From: Tubiluchus corallicola
Lineage: Eukaryota > Priapulida > Priapulimorpha > Priapulimorphida > Tubiluchidae
Reading direction: 5' to 3'
Assembly (NCBI GenBank): GCA_030141605.1
Contig: JAQGDQ010000031.1
Location: 666,001-730,000, forward strand
Length of the DNA: 64,000 nt
Within the stretch, counting starts at the first letter, position 1, and every line of letters starts with the position of its first letter. The translations under genes were made by a program, and so were the position numbers. Shown here piece by piece: positions 11,807 through 23,072 of the stretch. The notes beneath the pieces are model-generated. The model was not told the DNA's origin, searched no databases, and was given only the letters and a program-made list of their open reading frames with translations.

Positions 11807-11899
11807 ATCAATGTTAACCATCTAATTCTAAGAGTAGCAAAAGTACCAAACTGAATAGCAAAAGTGAATGCATCATCCTTAAATAATGTAAGCTTTAAG

Positions 11900-11904
11900 G
11901 AGAG

Positions 11905-11944
<40 letters not shown>
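11900..11944. repeat. (GA)n microsatellite
   Basis: About 22 GA dinucleotides, nearly uninterrupted. Confidence 0.95.
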
Positions 11945-11945
<1 letters not shown>

Positions 11946-12043
11946 ATTGAACCCAACGGTCACTCATTCATTACCAAACCAGCCTCAGCATTGTGTAACT
12001 TTACTTGATAAAGAAATACTGTGACCACTCGGCTACAACCCTA
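11943..12043 (-). pseudogene. tRNA-Leu(CAA)-like sequence or SINE head
   Basis: On the minus strand an A box of the class II type (TAGCCGAGTGGTCACAG) is followed by an anticodon-arm-like CTTT-ATCAAGT-AAAG (anticodon CAA preceded by T and followed by G, as in tRNA-Leu) and then a B box GTTGGGTTCAATGC. The anticodon stem has 4 of 5 pairs. The distance from the anticodon arm to the B box is too long for a normal variable arm, and the acceptor stem is not convincing. It is therefore a degenerate tRNA or a tRNA-Leu-derived SINE. It abuts the GA microsatellite. Confidence 0.45.
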
Positions 12044-12048
12044 CGTAT

Positions 12049-13140
12049 CAAAGAAACCATAAAACCAGACAGCAAACAATTCACAAAATAATGCGCATAC
12101 GACCTAGAAAATTTGTTCTTCATTTGATTTTAAGCCAATTAAGAGAATATTCATCATTTCTTTGGTACTTTTTATTTCTGATTGAAACTCCTTCGCCTGT
12201 ATGATGATCTGCAATTTCGAGACTATTACTGTGTGCATCTCATTTCATTTCATTTTTTCATATTTCAGTTACTTGTAATTTTCTTAGCCCTCATGAAGTA
12301 TATATTTCGCAGGTGCAGCCATCATTGTATATCATTTCCATCATTAAATGACGATGATCATTTCTAAGTGAATCGCATGAGCAGCACATTTCGTCACAAA
12401 AAAGTAATAAACTTTCGAATCTTCCAATCCGCTTGCGATTAAACAGGTTTTCAATTTAACAATGTCGTGTTTTCCATTGGGAGCCGTGTGCCACTAAAGA
12501 CAAGAATTATGAGCCTCGAGATTGAACGTCGTCTTTTCAATTAATTAAAAGTCTCTTGTTAGTAAATGAAATTGAGTTGATACTTGACTATAAATAATGT
12601 GGCACTGTCCCTTGATGATTGTGAATAATATGCATGGCATTTCACAAATCTGAATCAACTGCTGCTGCTGCAAGACGCTTGCCAATGTTTTGAAATTACG
12701 TAACGAAAGTTTCAAATTAGTTTTTTTATTAATTCGTCATACAGTGTGATGAGATTGTTTTTTGTGAAGAAGTGTTTTGTATCTAGGTTCTTTATGCTTG
12801 TCATGTTGGTATGTAAGAAATCAAGTTTTTTTCGTTGTCTTTGCTAGCGTCCTTGCTCTAAGATAACATATTCATCGCTAATGTTCGTTTCCGTTATTAT
12901 CCTTATGGTAAACTTCCTGTTAATATATGCGTTGTTAGATAATGAATTCTTTTTTCTATACCTTTGTTTCTGGCAGCAGATAGTGAATTGTAAGAGTCTT
13001 TAGTTGTTGTTGGATTTCTTGTTGATGTAGATGATGATGATGACGACGATGATGATGATTAATTTTTAATTTTAAAATACATATTTACATAAATGAGCCT
13101 CTAGTTGCAGACAATGTTGAAATTAATTATTAGTACACCA
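12049..13140. other. Gene-free stretch
   Basis: Nothing recognised apart from a short (GAT)n tract at about 13028-13060. Confidence 0.45.
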
Positions 13141-13170
13141 CACACATACACTCACACAGACATACGCACG

Positions 13171-13232
<62 letters not shown>
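13141..13232. repeat. (CA)n microsatellite
   Basis: Starts with CACA/CGCA variants and becomes a pure CA run of about 30 units ending at 13232. Confidence 0.97.
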
Positions 13233-13235
<3 letters not shown>

Positions 13236-14260
13236 TGATAATACAATTTTAAATATGTATATTTCCTAATATGTTGTTACTAAAATTGTCAAAAATTATA
13301 ATCAAAAAAATATAATTGCACTATAAATAAAAAAATCATTGTGCAATATGCCAAATCGCTAACTAACCTAGAACGGATATTTATCATAATGATTATAAAG
13401 TGTATTGCATCTATGTGATTACATCTATGCTTAGTTTGTTATGAACTATATCATTGAAATTTTCAATATAGCAATAAAATGAACTAAATTTTGTAGATTA
13501 ATTTAACATTTAACCATTGCAAGATAATAATAATAATTATCTATAATAAAATTTTCCTTTACAATATTTACAAAGGTATCAATTAAAGATTTCCTTCTTA
13601 GAATGTAGATGTAGGAAATAGTGCCATCTGCTAAATATAGTAGATAAAAAGATAGATAAAAAATATAGTAGATAAAAATATAATAGATATAGTCTGTGGA
13701 GAAATTTACATCTATTTAGATAGCTATCCCAAGACTCCTAAAGTCCTATGATAACCAGTTAGTCTCATTTAATTAATAAATGTTTTCCAGCGGTTACTTC
13801 CAGTGTCATGCTTTCTGAATTTATAGATATAGGATGACTTAACTTGTAATAAATGTCACATTGTTAGCGTTTAATGAAAACCGTAATCATCGTAGAATGA
13901 CTGGCAACACAGCACCTAAAATAGGGATGTAAGGGCGAAGAATTACTGTTATTGCTGAACTCAGCCATCGATCACTGCCATTAGAGAGAGCAAAATAAAT
14001 ACACGCGTAATTGCGCTGAAAACAAATGAAGCCATTTACATAATCTGCCCGTTTAACTGCTAAGAGGTGCCGTAGCGTGAACATTGAGGAGAGAAACGAC
14101 AACAGTGAACGCTTGAAGATGGTTTATAGAAAGCGTGGGAGTTAAATGTAGATCAGTAGTGCGGTGGTAGGTCTGCTACCAAGTCAAGCTGTTGCTAAGT
14201 TGCCGTAGCACTTTTCAATAAACTTCAGTCCTGGATGTAATTCAGGCGTTTCTTCATTTC
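13233..14260. other. Gene-free, very AT-rich stretch
   Basis: Contains a GATA/TAGATAAA-rich low-complexity patch at about 13630-13700. No gene was recognised. The 71-codon minus-strand frame at 13887-14102 has no recognisable features. Confidence 0.45.
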
Positions 14261-14264
14261 GTGC

Positions 14265-14520
14265 ATTCGTTTGTTTCATTCATTCATTCATTCATAGAGT
14301 AATCCTTTTATGTATATGTATATATACATATATGTTCGTTCGTTCATTCATTCATTCATTCATTTATCGATCCATTCATCATCTTTCCATTTGTTTGTTC
14401 ATGCATTCATTCATCCATTAATTCATTAATTAATTAATTCATTCATTATTCATTCAAAATTTATCCATCCTCCTTTTATTCATTCATTCATTCTTTCGTT
14501 CATTCATTCGCTTATCCACT
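14265..14520. repeat. (CATT)n tetranucleotide repeat, interrupted
   Basis: Runs of CATT/CATC/CGTT from 14267 to about 14515, interrupted at about 14305-14335 by an AT palindrome (TATATGTATATATACATATA). Confidence 0.9.
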
Positions 14521-15227
14521 CCTCCGTTCCTACCTTCGTTTAGCCACATCTCACTTGATAATTTTCGACAAAAAGATCAGTATTAAATTTTTCTGTACTC
14601 CAAGTTTACGAAATTATCAAACGTCCTTGTGAGCTGGTGAGCGTTTAAGATACAATGATGTAATTAAACGGGAAGCGTCACATCGTTCTGTCTTCAATAA
14701 TACACGCATTACTGTTTAATTACACCAGAATACTGCGATTTTACTGCTGATGAAGACATTCACGCGCGTTTAACAACCCTGTTAATGTTTCAGTAGTTAG
14801 ATGAGTTCAGTTTAGATTAGGAGCTGCTAAAGTTTGCACGTGCCAGCGTGGCTTCGGCACTTCTTCGGGTTATTAAATTCGTGTTGAGATAAAAGTTGTT
14901 TTTGCCGCATTGAATTGACAGGTTTTTGCTGGCAACAATTTGCACAGCATTTCTTCGGATCGGCAGCGTTGGTTATGTAAATGCGTGTTCTAACGATCTG
15001 TTAATGTTTTCCAACAGGCAGTTTGCAATTAACGTCCAGAATGACTTTTTGATCAGTCAAGTTGCAGTAGTTTGAACGTTCTTATAGCGTAACTTATGTA
15101 TAGTTTGGAAATTTCTCTTTAAAAGCGGCCGACTTGCTGTGGCTGCACATCTTCAACTAATGGATGATCTTAGCCAGATAAGTAATTCGCAAAATGGCGT
15201 ATTTCGCGAATTTTGTGAAAAGATATT
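14521..15227. other. Gene-free stretch
   Basis: Nothing recognised. Confidence 0.4.
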
Positions 15228-15680
15228 ATATAGCCTCTAGTTCCATCGCATTAAATTGTTGGTATTGACACTTTGGGGGCGACCCATAGATAAGCCCCTA
15301 GTTTAACCTTAGCATTGACGCCTTGAGAGACACGTATGCAAGCCCGTAGTTTCAGCGCACTAAACTGTTGATATTGACGTTTTGGGGGAGATCCATATAT
15401 AAGCCCCTAGTTTCACTGCATTAAATTGTTGGTATTGACTCCTTGGGAGATCCATATATAAGCCCTTAGTTTCACTGCATTAAATTGTTGGCATTGACTC
15501 CTTGGGAGATCCATATATAAGCCCCTAGTTTCACTGCATTAAATTGTTGGCATTGACTCCTTGGGAGATCCATATATAAGCCCTTAGTTTCACTGCATCA
15601 AATTGTTGGCATTGACTCTTTAGGAGATCCATATATAACTATAAGTCTCTAGTTTCACTGGATTCGATTGTTGGAACTGG
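15228..15680 (+). repeat. 59-bp tandem repeat, about 7 units
   Basis: Core unit: TAGTTTCACTGCATTAAATT, then GTTGGCATTGACTCCTTGGG, then AGATCCATATATAAGCCCT. The period is 59 bp in the central, nearly identical units (15421, 15480, 15539). The first units (about 15228-15360) and the last are diverged and carry small indels. Not coding. Confidence 0.93.
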
Positions 15681-17923
15681 CGCTGGGGTGGAAAAATCCA
15701 TATTGGTACTAGCGCCATGGGGGAAGTTAAACTGCACTTAGTGCTGGAATTATAAAATACCCCCCTTTCTCAGAAGTCAAACTAAATGCATTATCCTGAC
15801 AAGGATTTGGTATTTTTCTCTACGCTTGTTTTTTGCCCTAATAAGAATTGTCCCGGGACTATTACTGAATGGGATAATATCATTTGTGTGCCATTCATCC
15901 CACTTTTCTAGGAAACTGTTTTCTAAATCCAAAGATTACAATCATTGATACGCTTCATTTGCCGATATTTCCCCCAGAAGTTTTCTCTTTTTCTCCCGGA
16001 GGTGCTGTTAAGCTAATAGCCTCATTCTACTTTAACAATCTCTCTAAGCTTTAACCGCTTTAGCACAAGTAGCGTGTGTAGATTGTGGTCTGGAAGAAGA
16101 ACGCAGAGCTTTTTGCGAGTGAGCGCTCTTTTCATTGAATTTGGCTAAGTCATCACGGCGGCTTCTCGCCTAATTAAGTTTTTTTACAGCCAGTTTGACT
16201 AAATTTGGAGAAATATGTAAGCTTTGATTGGACAAAATTCACGTTCATAAGTCTTGTCACGCAGCTTTACAGTCAGAAGCATGTAACGAAGTTTCTTACA
16301 GGAATAACAGCATCGCACAGAAGAACGCAGAATCACGAAAAGCTTTATTTATATCCTGTATAAAAGGAAGACTTGTGTTGTTTCAAAAAAATTTTAATGG
16401 CCAAAATTGATTATATCGGGTGGCACAGAAAAATGTGCCGAAGTTTAGAGTCCAATAACAGCAGAAATTAGTGTCCTGCAAAGTTGAAATTTCACAGTTT
16501 GGCACTACGATACATCTATTTTTGACTGTGAAAGTTACAATTTTATCGTTTTAGTTGTATTTAAGTTATGACCAAAAACTTAAATCCGGAAAACTTAAAT
16601 CACTCTGTCAGCTAATCATCAATTGAAAAACTACAACGTTGACGTATAAAGTAACACATTACATGCCAGGGAAACAATAAAGAAAGCAGTCAGTTTACAT
16701 CATGGCCTTTATCACAGAAAATAAAGCACTGGTAACGATTCATTGTTAAGAAAAAGGGGACTTAATCCACTGGATTGTGGTATTTGGAATTCCCTTAAAG
16801 AAGTGTACGACGGCTACACCGAATCGTATTATGCAAAAAGCATTAAAGAAGCAAGAAACTGTATCAAATGAATGAAAAATTGCCTTTCTCTAGTCTCCAG
16901 TGAGAAAATGGTGGGTACATAGAGCACATGCTGTAAAATTTAATAATATTGACAAAAGTTTTTCCAAAATTTTTCACTTTTTTATTTAAAACTTCTGTGT
17001 CTCTGGAAAAATCAAGGACATGACCTAAGGTCTTTTGTGTTTATCCATGAGCGTCTGTAACGTCAGTATGGCAAGTTTCAAGCTACTGTGTTAGTTTCTT
17101 CTTATACTATCGTGATCAAAACTTCGGCACATTTTTTTGCTCCACCTGATATAAGCAATTGTCCTGCATAAAAATTATAAGACAACGTAAAACAACGATG
17201 TCCAAAGTAAAACAATGAGAAACAGCTGAGAAACGAATACGTACTTCGAACAGTGTCAGCATTTGAGAACCAATGGCGAGACATCTGAGAGCATCTTCCA
17301 CTGAATACACTTAATGTTGTAACAAGTGTTCGTTGATGCAGAGATTGCAAGGTTGACCCCAAATCAGACACTAGTAAATTGGTATAAGGACCTTACAATT
17401 TGTCAGATGTGTTAAGGTAACAAAGCTGAGGCACTAGCCCAGATGTGACCTCAAGGTTCATTCAAGGTCGAATAATCGATTTGTTAAGATAGAATATAGA
17501 ATATCAGTATACACCCATTACACGAATTTGCTCAATTGTAAAATTTGTGCTAAAAATGAAGTTTCATTGAGTTAAAATATCAGTTGTTTTACAGTTTTTG
17601 CTATGCTGCGAAACAGTGAAACTGTTTTTCGATCATTCGATATTTGCAATTCCAGCTAGACAGTTAGGACCCTTTCTAAAATCTCTGTAAGGATTTTAAT
17701 CACAAACATATTTTTCACGAAAAAACTGCTATATGAACTTTGAGATGAATCGTGCTATCACCCAACTTGGGGCTTACCAGAGACAGTTTTGCTAAAGTTT
17801 CAAATGTTGTGGCAGTGTTGGTGTTGTAAACTGATTTGCCACATCTTCGCTCAAAGAGATATATAAACCTTGGTTTATATTAAAGAATAATGAAGCTGTA
17901 AAGAACTGATGCTGAAATATTGT
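15681..17923. other. Gene-free stretch
   Basis: No domain, splice-bounded exon or repeat was recognised. The frames of 60-89 codons have no family features. Confidence 0.45.
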
Positions 17924-18004
17924 GAGCCATTGAGTACATCGGGGATTGAACCCGAGACCAGTGGATTACGCCTGCTCGCTCTAAGCACCTGAGATATGTG
18001 TCCA
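17924..18004 (-). repeat. tRNA-like sequence (degenerate tRNA or SINE head)
   Basis: Minus strand: an A-box-like TATCTCAGGTGCTTAGAGCG, then a textbook B box in a perfect T arm (stem TCGGG/CCCGA around loop TTCAATC). The anticodon-arm pairing is poor (AGCAG against CCACT) and the acceptor stem GGACACA/TGTACTC has mismatches. The B box and T arm are intact, but the rest argues against a functional tRNA. Confidence 0.5.
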
Positions 18005-18078
18005 CACGGTCAAAGCAAGCAGACAACCAAACAGTGCACTTATCCGTTGCACGAGTGTTACCATTTAGTTAATTAATT

Positions 18079-18180
18079 AATCAATTAGCTGGCAATTAAC
18101 TTACGCAGTAAGATGTTTTAATGCTGGTTAATCGCAATTAACACGTGTCTTTGAATGAACTAATTGCTAGCTAATTGATT
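18079..18180. repeat. Inverted repeat with 20-bp arms (hairpin)
   Basis: Arms AATCAATTAGCTGGCAATTA (18079-18098) and, as reverse complement, 18161-18180 match at 19 of 20 positions around a 62-bp spacer. The spacer holds a smaller palindrome, CTTACGCAGTAAG. It could be a short fold-back element or a chance AT-rich hairpin. Confidence 0.6.
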
Positions 18181-19768
18181 GGTGAATATCTTAGCCCAGT
18201 AACTGATAGTCTTGTGGTGTAGAGAGCAATAGTAAACGGCGATTTTCTGTGTACTAGATTACTTTCTAGTTACCGTAGCTTATGTATAGCTTAGATTATG
18301 TATAGCTATGGAGTCTTAGATTCAGCCCTTTTCACACGGTTTCATAAGCTTTTTTCCCCATTATGGATGAGTTTTTGTTTAGAAATATAACAAGAAAAAC
18401 CCTGCAGGATCATCTTGCGCATCCCTGGGAGTTATTTACGTTATTTGCAACCTCTTAGCAAAATAACGTTGGCAGAGGAGCTTTTCACCTGCATGTTTTG
18501 TAAATTGTGACACTTCTGCGTTCAAGGACCATCCAAGGGTATGGTCGCCGTCGCGTTTTTGATTATGTCCATAAGTTGATCAGACAGTTTTCGCCAAGCA
18601 TAAAGAGCTGTTTGAAAACTCGACTAATCTGCTTCTCATGCTATTCTAAGAAAGTTGAAAGGGAAAGGTAATATAGACGTGAGATGCGCTTGAGTGCTAA
18701 TGATTTATTCAATGTAACTTTACTCGGCCAGGCACCTAGCAACTGTAACATAGAAGGGTGGGAGTGAAACATGTCCAACGACTAAAAAAATGTTATGTAA
18801 TCATTATATATGAGTGAGTCTCACATAGTGCCCGTAACGAAACACACGTCTGCCAGAGTTAGGTGGGTAAAGCCAAATTACTTTTCAAATTTAAATTTTC
18901 GAAAAAGATTGGTACTGTATAAGGACTAGCTGGTCTTAGCAGTAAGTAGTTACTATACTTCATTGAGTTTCCTGGCTTAACTGGACTGCAGGCTGCCTAT
19001 CAAGTGAATATAATAAAGGGCATGCCAGGTGAACATTAGTACACTCTTAATTCTAATGCCATCAAAATCGCGCGACTAATTTTTTTACAGAATGCCATCA
19101 AATAGGGAAGTTATATTAAGGAAAAGGACAAGTCACCTAGCGTGTTGGGTTTATTTTATTGATATCACTTAAACTTACAAAAATATAACAAAGAAATTTC
19201 ATGCAAAAGTTATTTATACAAAAAGCTGTATGGAAATTTTCAGCCGTTATGTTAGCCGCTATTCACTTGAAAATTATGACGTAACTGGTGGACTTTGTGA
19301 CTTTTCATAAGCGCGTCGAGGATTTCCGTTAAACAGACTTAAACTAATTCATAATTTTTGCAGCTTGCCAGGTGGTCATACACAAATACCGCAAAATTTG
19401 CCATATACTTTTTTATAAAACTTCTTATATGTTAAATCTCTTTTGATAGAAATTGAGCCGTTGAACGACGTCATTGGTGGAAAAATAGGCATCCAAAATG
19501 GGAGTCCCCAAGCGTGAAATAATGGCGATTTTAAAGTGATTTTACTAGTTACACGAGACTCTTATCGGGCTTTTATTAATAAATCTTTCTAATATTTTCT
19601 AACAATGTAGCGAACATTGAAATAAGCCTAACTTCCCAAAAGGCTGGACCTTTCCTTTAATTACAATAAAATGCGTTCTAGGATGTCTATTTTAATTTTC
19701 AACAGTTACTAAAGATAGTTACTAAATTTTCAACAGATATTAAAGAGCTAACAAGTCATAACAGTTAA
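18181..19768. other. Gene-free stretch
   Basis: Nothing recognised. Confidence 0.4.
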
Positions 19769-20102
19769 GAGCAAAACCGGACACAATCTTAAACTCTAGG
19801 TCAAAACAATCTACTCTCTAAAATATTGAAAGGAAACATACTATTTTTTCAAAAATGACTTATGTGAAAAAATTATTACCACGCAAACACAATTTCACGT
19901 TCGCGCCACTAGTTCTTCGCTGTTACATGCATTTCGCCATTCGCTAGTTAGGCGGGCCCTAGCGCCTGCATTTTGGAAATGCATTGCACAAAAAACAGGT
20001 GCTGTACCTCTCGGTTCAGATGTGCGTTTGTGACGAACTACACACGTTCGACAGCTCATGCATGAGCACAGCAGTTAATTTGAAATTTGAATTTTTATCA
20101 GT
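19769..20102 (+). repeat. Dispersed repeat family R1, copy B
   Basis: Matches the reverse complement of 58347-58686 closely along the whole length, and more weakly 41-275. Landmarks in order: GCAAAACCGGACACAATCTT, GGTCAAAACAATC, ATTGAAAGGAAACATACTAT, TTATTACCAC, CGCGCCACTAGTTCTTCGCT, AGCGCCTGCATTT, CAGGTGCTGTACCTCTC, CAGCTCATG. It is richer in CpG than its surroundings. No open frame and no clear TIRs. Confidence 0.85.
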
Positions 20103-20804
20103 AAGTGTTGAAATGGGTATAAAATTGATTTATTCCTTCTAAATTATTTTCGAGACTACTGCTAAAGCCATCTCTTTGAGTTTCAGTATATTATGCACGA
20201 AGACATGTTTCTTTTAAGTTTCACTTTCGGCCAGTCTTATGATTTTTTTAATAGATTAGTTTTCTTCATAACTATTAATTGAATAACTAATAACTTCATA
20301 ACTGTACCAAATAGAACTTATTGCGTTTATTAAATATGAACCAACTGCATGTACTTATAGGAATTTTCAGTTTATAAACTTTTTCTGACAATCTCTTATT
20401 TAGTGAAATTTAGCTTCCGTTTTGCGGCTTAGCACACTTTTATCATCTAGAATTTAATTAGTTTGGCATTTTCGCTCAAACCGCGCAATATCACAGCTTG
20501 GAATTGTGACTTTAAATTAATGTTGACCGTGAAAATTTATTTTCATAAACCGAAATATCAGGCATTTATTATGTTAATTCGCACCACTGTGTAAAGAAAT
20601 GATAATTTTGCAGCAATGCCAAAATTTAATGTAGATGCATTTCATTAAAATGTTTAGTAGTACATTTCCCGTCTTCAGCGCTGCCTGGACAGGAGACATA
20701 ATGCTGTAATTTTCTATGACTAATATTTTTGGATCAAACTTTTTCACGATTTTAGAGAGGGTCCTAATTGTGTAAACTGAAATAATCTCCCGTACTACGG
20801 ACGA
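20103..20804. other. Gene-free stretch
   Basis: Nothing recognised between the R1 copy and the hAT-type element. Confidence 0.4.
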
Positions 20805-20812
20805 CCTAGTCC

Positions 20813-21213
20813 CAAGGGGGCGAATCAAGACTTTATGACACCATATTTTTCTCCCGCCCATCTTTATTGTGAATTTATTATTGTTGGTGTAATTACTTGT
20901 GGTGTATTAGAAATATTATTAACCTAGTTTCTACGTAGTCATTATTAATTACATGTATTTGCATAGCGCTTATATTCAAATAGACTGTACAACTGCTTGT
21001 TGTGAAATATCTCTGCACCTGTTCATTATGTGGCAGTTATATAGAAGATGTTCTAGTAACTGCCTGTGGTGTGTTATAAAATGTGGCCTTTATATGAATG
21101 TGAAAGTACGCGCATTTTCCGAGGAAAATATATTTTTTTCTAAAATGTGACACCTCTCAAACTTTGGCGCCCTAGGCTATAGCCAAGTTAGCCTGTTGGT
21201 TAATACGCCCCTG
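20813..21213. mobile_element. hAT-type MITE, 401 bp, with perfect 8-bp target duplication
   Basis: Ends CAAGGGGGCGAATCAA (left) and TTAATACGCCCCTG (right, reverse complement CAGGGGCGTATTAA) form imperfect terminal inverted repeats of the hAT CAGGG type. The element is flanked by identical 8-mers CCTAGTCC at 20805-20812 and 21214-21221, the target-site length typical of hAT. It has no transposase frame, so it is non-autonomous. The right subterminal region (GGCGCCCTAGGCTATAGCC) resembles that of the element at 22188-22560. Confidence 0.85.
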
Positions 21214-21222
21214 CCTAGTCCA

Positions 21223-21326
21223 ATGCGAAAGGAATTCTAAAAGAGTTACTGAGTCATTCAACATTTTCCCGACTATGCGAAAAGAATTCTAAAAGAGTTA
21301 CTGAGTCATTCAACATTTTCCCGACT
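21223..21326 (+). repeat. 52-bp tandem duplication
   Basis: Two copies, starting at 21223 and 21275, differ at one base (GGAATTCT versus AGAATTCT). It begins two bases beyond the right target duplication of the neighbouring hAT-type element. Confidence 0.95.
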
Positions 21327-22179
21327 ATGTAATTATCGATATTGAAAAATTACCGCTGAGCTTATGTAGTATTATACACGTACATACGTCGCGTGTAGTT
21401 CTTACCACATTGTTATAGCAAAGACTTAACATGGGTTTTTCCTTCTTTATGCAAAGGTAAAGCGATTAAAACGGTTTTTTGAATCATTTTCCTCTGACGG
21501 TGTTTTATAGTAGTGTGACGTAAAAGTCTACAAAATCGCTAGAAATGGACTTATTCGATGTTCTTAGTGACAGGCCGTCCCAACAAATAGTTTCGTGATT
21601 GAAAAAGTGCTTTTGTGTTGAATATTTTTTTAAATATCTTCGCGCTCTATAGTGCAACTTCAAACAGAAAGTACTTGGTTTATTACTGGTTATTATTTTC
21701 ACACGAAAAGTAATTGCTCTTTACAGGCTGGCTTCCAAATTGTTAGCATGATTTGGAACCTTTAAGATTGCCTGCATAAGTTTGTTATGTTGTTATTAAG
21801 GATGCTTGTATAATAGACAGTTCAGGCTAGATTTTAACACTTTACAATGAATTATAAAAGTGCACAAGCTGCTATTATTGCACGTAATTAGCTGTCTTCA
21901 ACAGGATGTCTTTGATCTTAGTTTGTAGTAAACGTAGTGCTGCCATGGGCAAGTATTGAACATATTTATCGATTTTTAGTCAATAATAACTGCGCGTTTA
22001 TGTAGATGATTGTTATCTACTCCTGTACACGACAGGGGTCACTTAAAGTCAACCCACTATACTGTTTATTTATGTGGTGTAATGCTTTGATGGTACTATT
22101 GCCACTGGTCTACTACTACAGCTATAGGCGTTTTTCTTGCTATTGTCACCATTTTCACCATTGCTGCTGCCACCATGTA
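21327..22179. other. Gene-free stretch
   Basis: Holds only an isolated AGCAAAGACTTAACATGGG at about 21417, resembling the SINE body after the tRNA-like head at 9410. Confidence 0.4.
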
Positions 22180-22187
22180 GTGGTCGT

Positions 22188-22560
22188 AGTCAGGACCCGA
22201 TTGTGACCTTTTGGGCCCCTAGGTTAATGAAATTATGGGCCTCTTCACACGGATCCACCCTTTAACTCACACGCACCCGTCTTGAATAGTTTATACTTGA
22301 GATATATTTTAGCGACATTTACACAGCATGAAGTAATATCATTGAAAATTCTTAAAATAAACTAAAATAGCTATCTTTTGTTTGTCAGTAAAAATATTCC
22401 TTAAAAATACCACTATTTTACTATTTATTACAAACCAAATTAGCACGTTCTAACACAACCGTAGTGAAAAAAACTGATGTTGTTACCAAATGTTACCAAA
22501 GCTTGATGGCCCCAAGTTTTAAGGGCCCTAGACTGCAGCCTACAGGATAATCCGGCCCTG
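22188..22560. mobile_element. hAT-type MITE, about 370 bp, with 8-bp target duplication
   Basis: Left end CAGGACCCGATTGTGACC (from 22191) and right end ATAATCCGGCCCTG (reverse complement CAGGGCCGGATTAT) are imperfect TIRs. Identical 8-mers GTGGTCGT flank it at 22180-22187 and 22561-22568. Three extra bases AGT lie between the left duplication and CAGG. Inside both ends are GGGCCC-containing subterminal motifs (TTGGGCCCCTAGG and TAAGGGCCCTAGACTGCAGC). No transposase. Confidence 0.8.
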
Positions 22561-22568
22561 GTGGTCGT

Positions 22569-22930
22569 TTATTTACACAACGGATAAAATTTAACAGTTT
22601 TTCATTTTATCAATATATTACGTCAGTTCGTTACTATATTAGTAAGAGCTTTAATTTCAGCCTTAGTGAGTAATTATTTGTGAGCTCTTTACTTCATTTT
22701 GTCAACTTTTAAGAGCTCTGAAAACGAGAGACGTTAGCGAAAAAAGTTAAGAAGGTCTTGTCAAGCTAAAATTGGCAGATATGCACTTATTAAGTGACGG
22801 TTATTACGTTAATTAAAACAATGAAATATAGAACAACCTATTTTTTCGCCCAATGTAATTACAAGCTAATTCTGGAAAAGAGAATTATTGAAGTTGAGAG
22901 GTTGAATTAACAGTTTACCAGAGTACGAGA
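22569..22930. other. Gene-free stretch
   Basis: Nothing recognised. Confidence 0.4.
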
Positions 22931-23026
22931 CTGGTTGAGTGAGTGAGTGAGTGAGTGAATCAGAGTAACAAAACGGCAATTAGTTTGTGTGAAAGAGAGG
23001 AAGACAGTGTGCGCGTGCGTGCGTGC

Positions 23027-23070
<44 letters not shown>
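22931..23070. repeat. (GAGT)n, (GCGT)n and (GT)n microsatellites
   Basis: GAGT/GTGA repeats at 22931-22958, then GCGTGCGT grading into a GT run and a short GA run at about 23010-23070. The frames open on both strands are composition artefacts. Confidence 0.95.

Positions 23071-23072
<2 letters not shown>

Noticed and set aside
14313-14335. AT-rich palindrome TATATGTATATATACATATA as a regulatory site
   Set aside because: It sits inside a CATT microsatellite; AT dinucleotide palindromes are expected by slippage.
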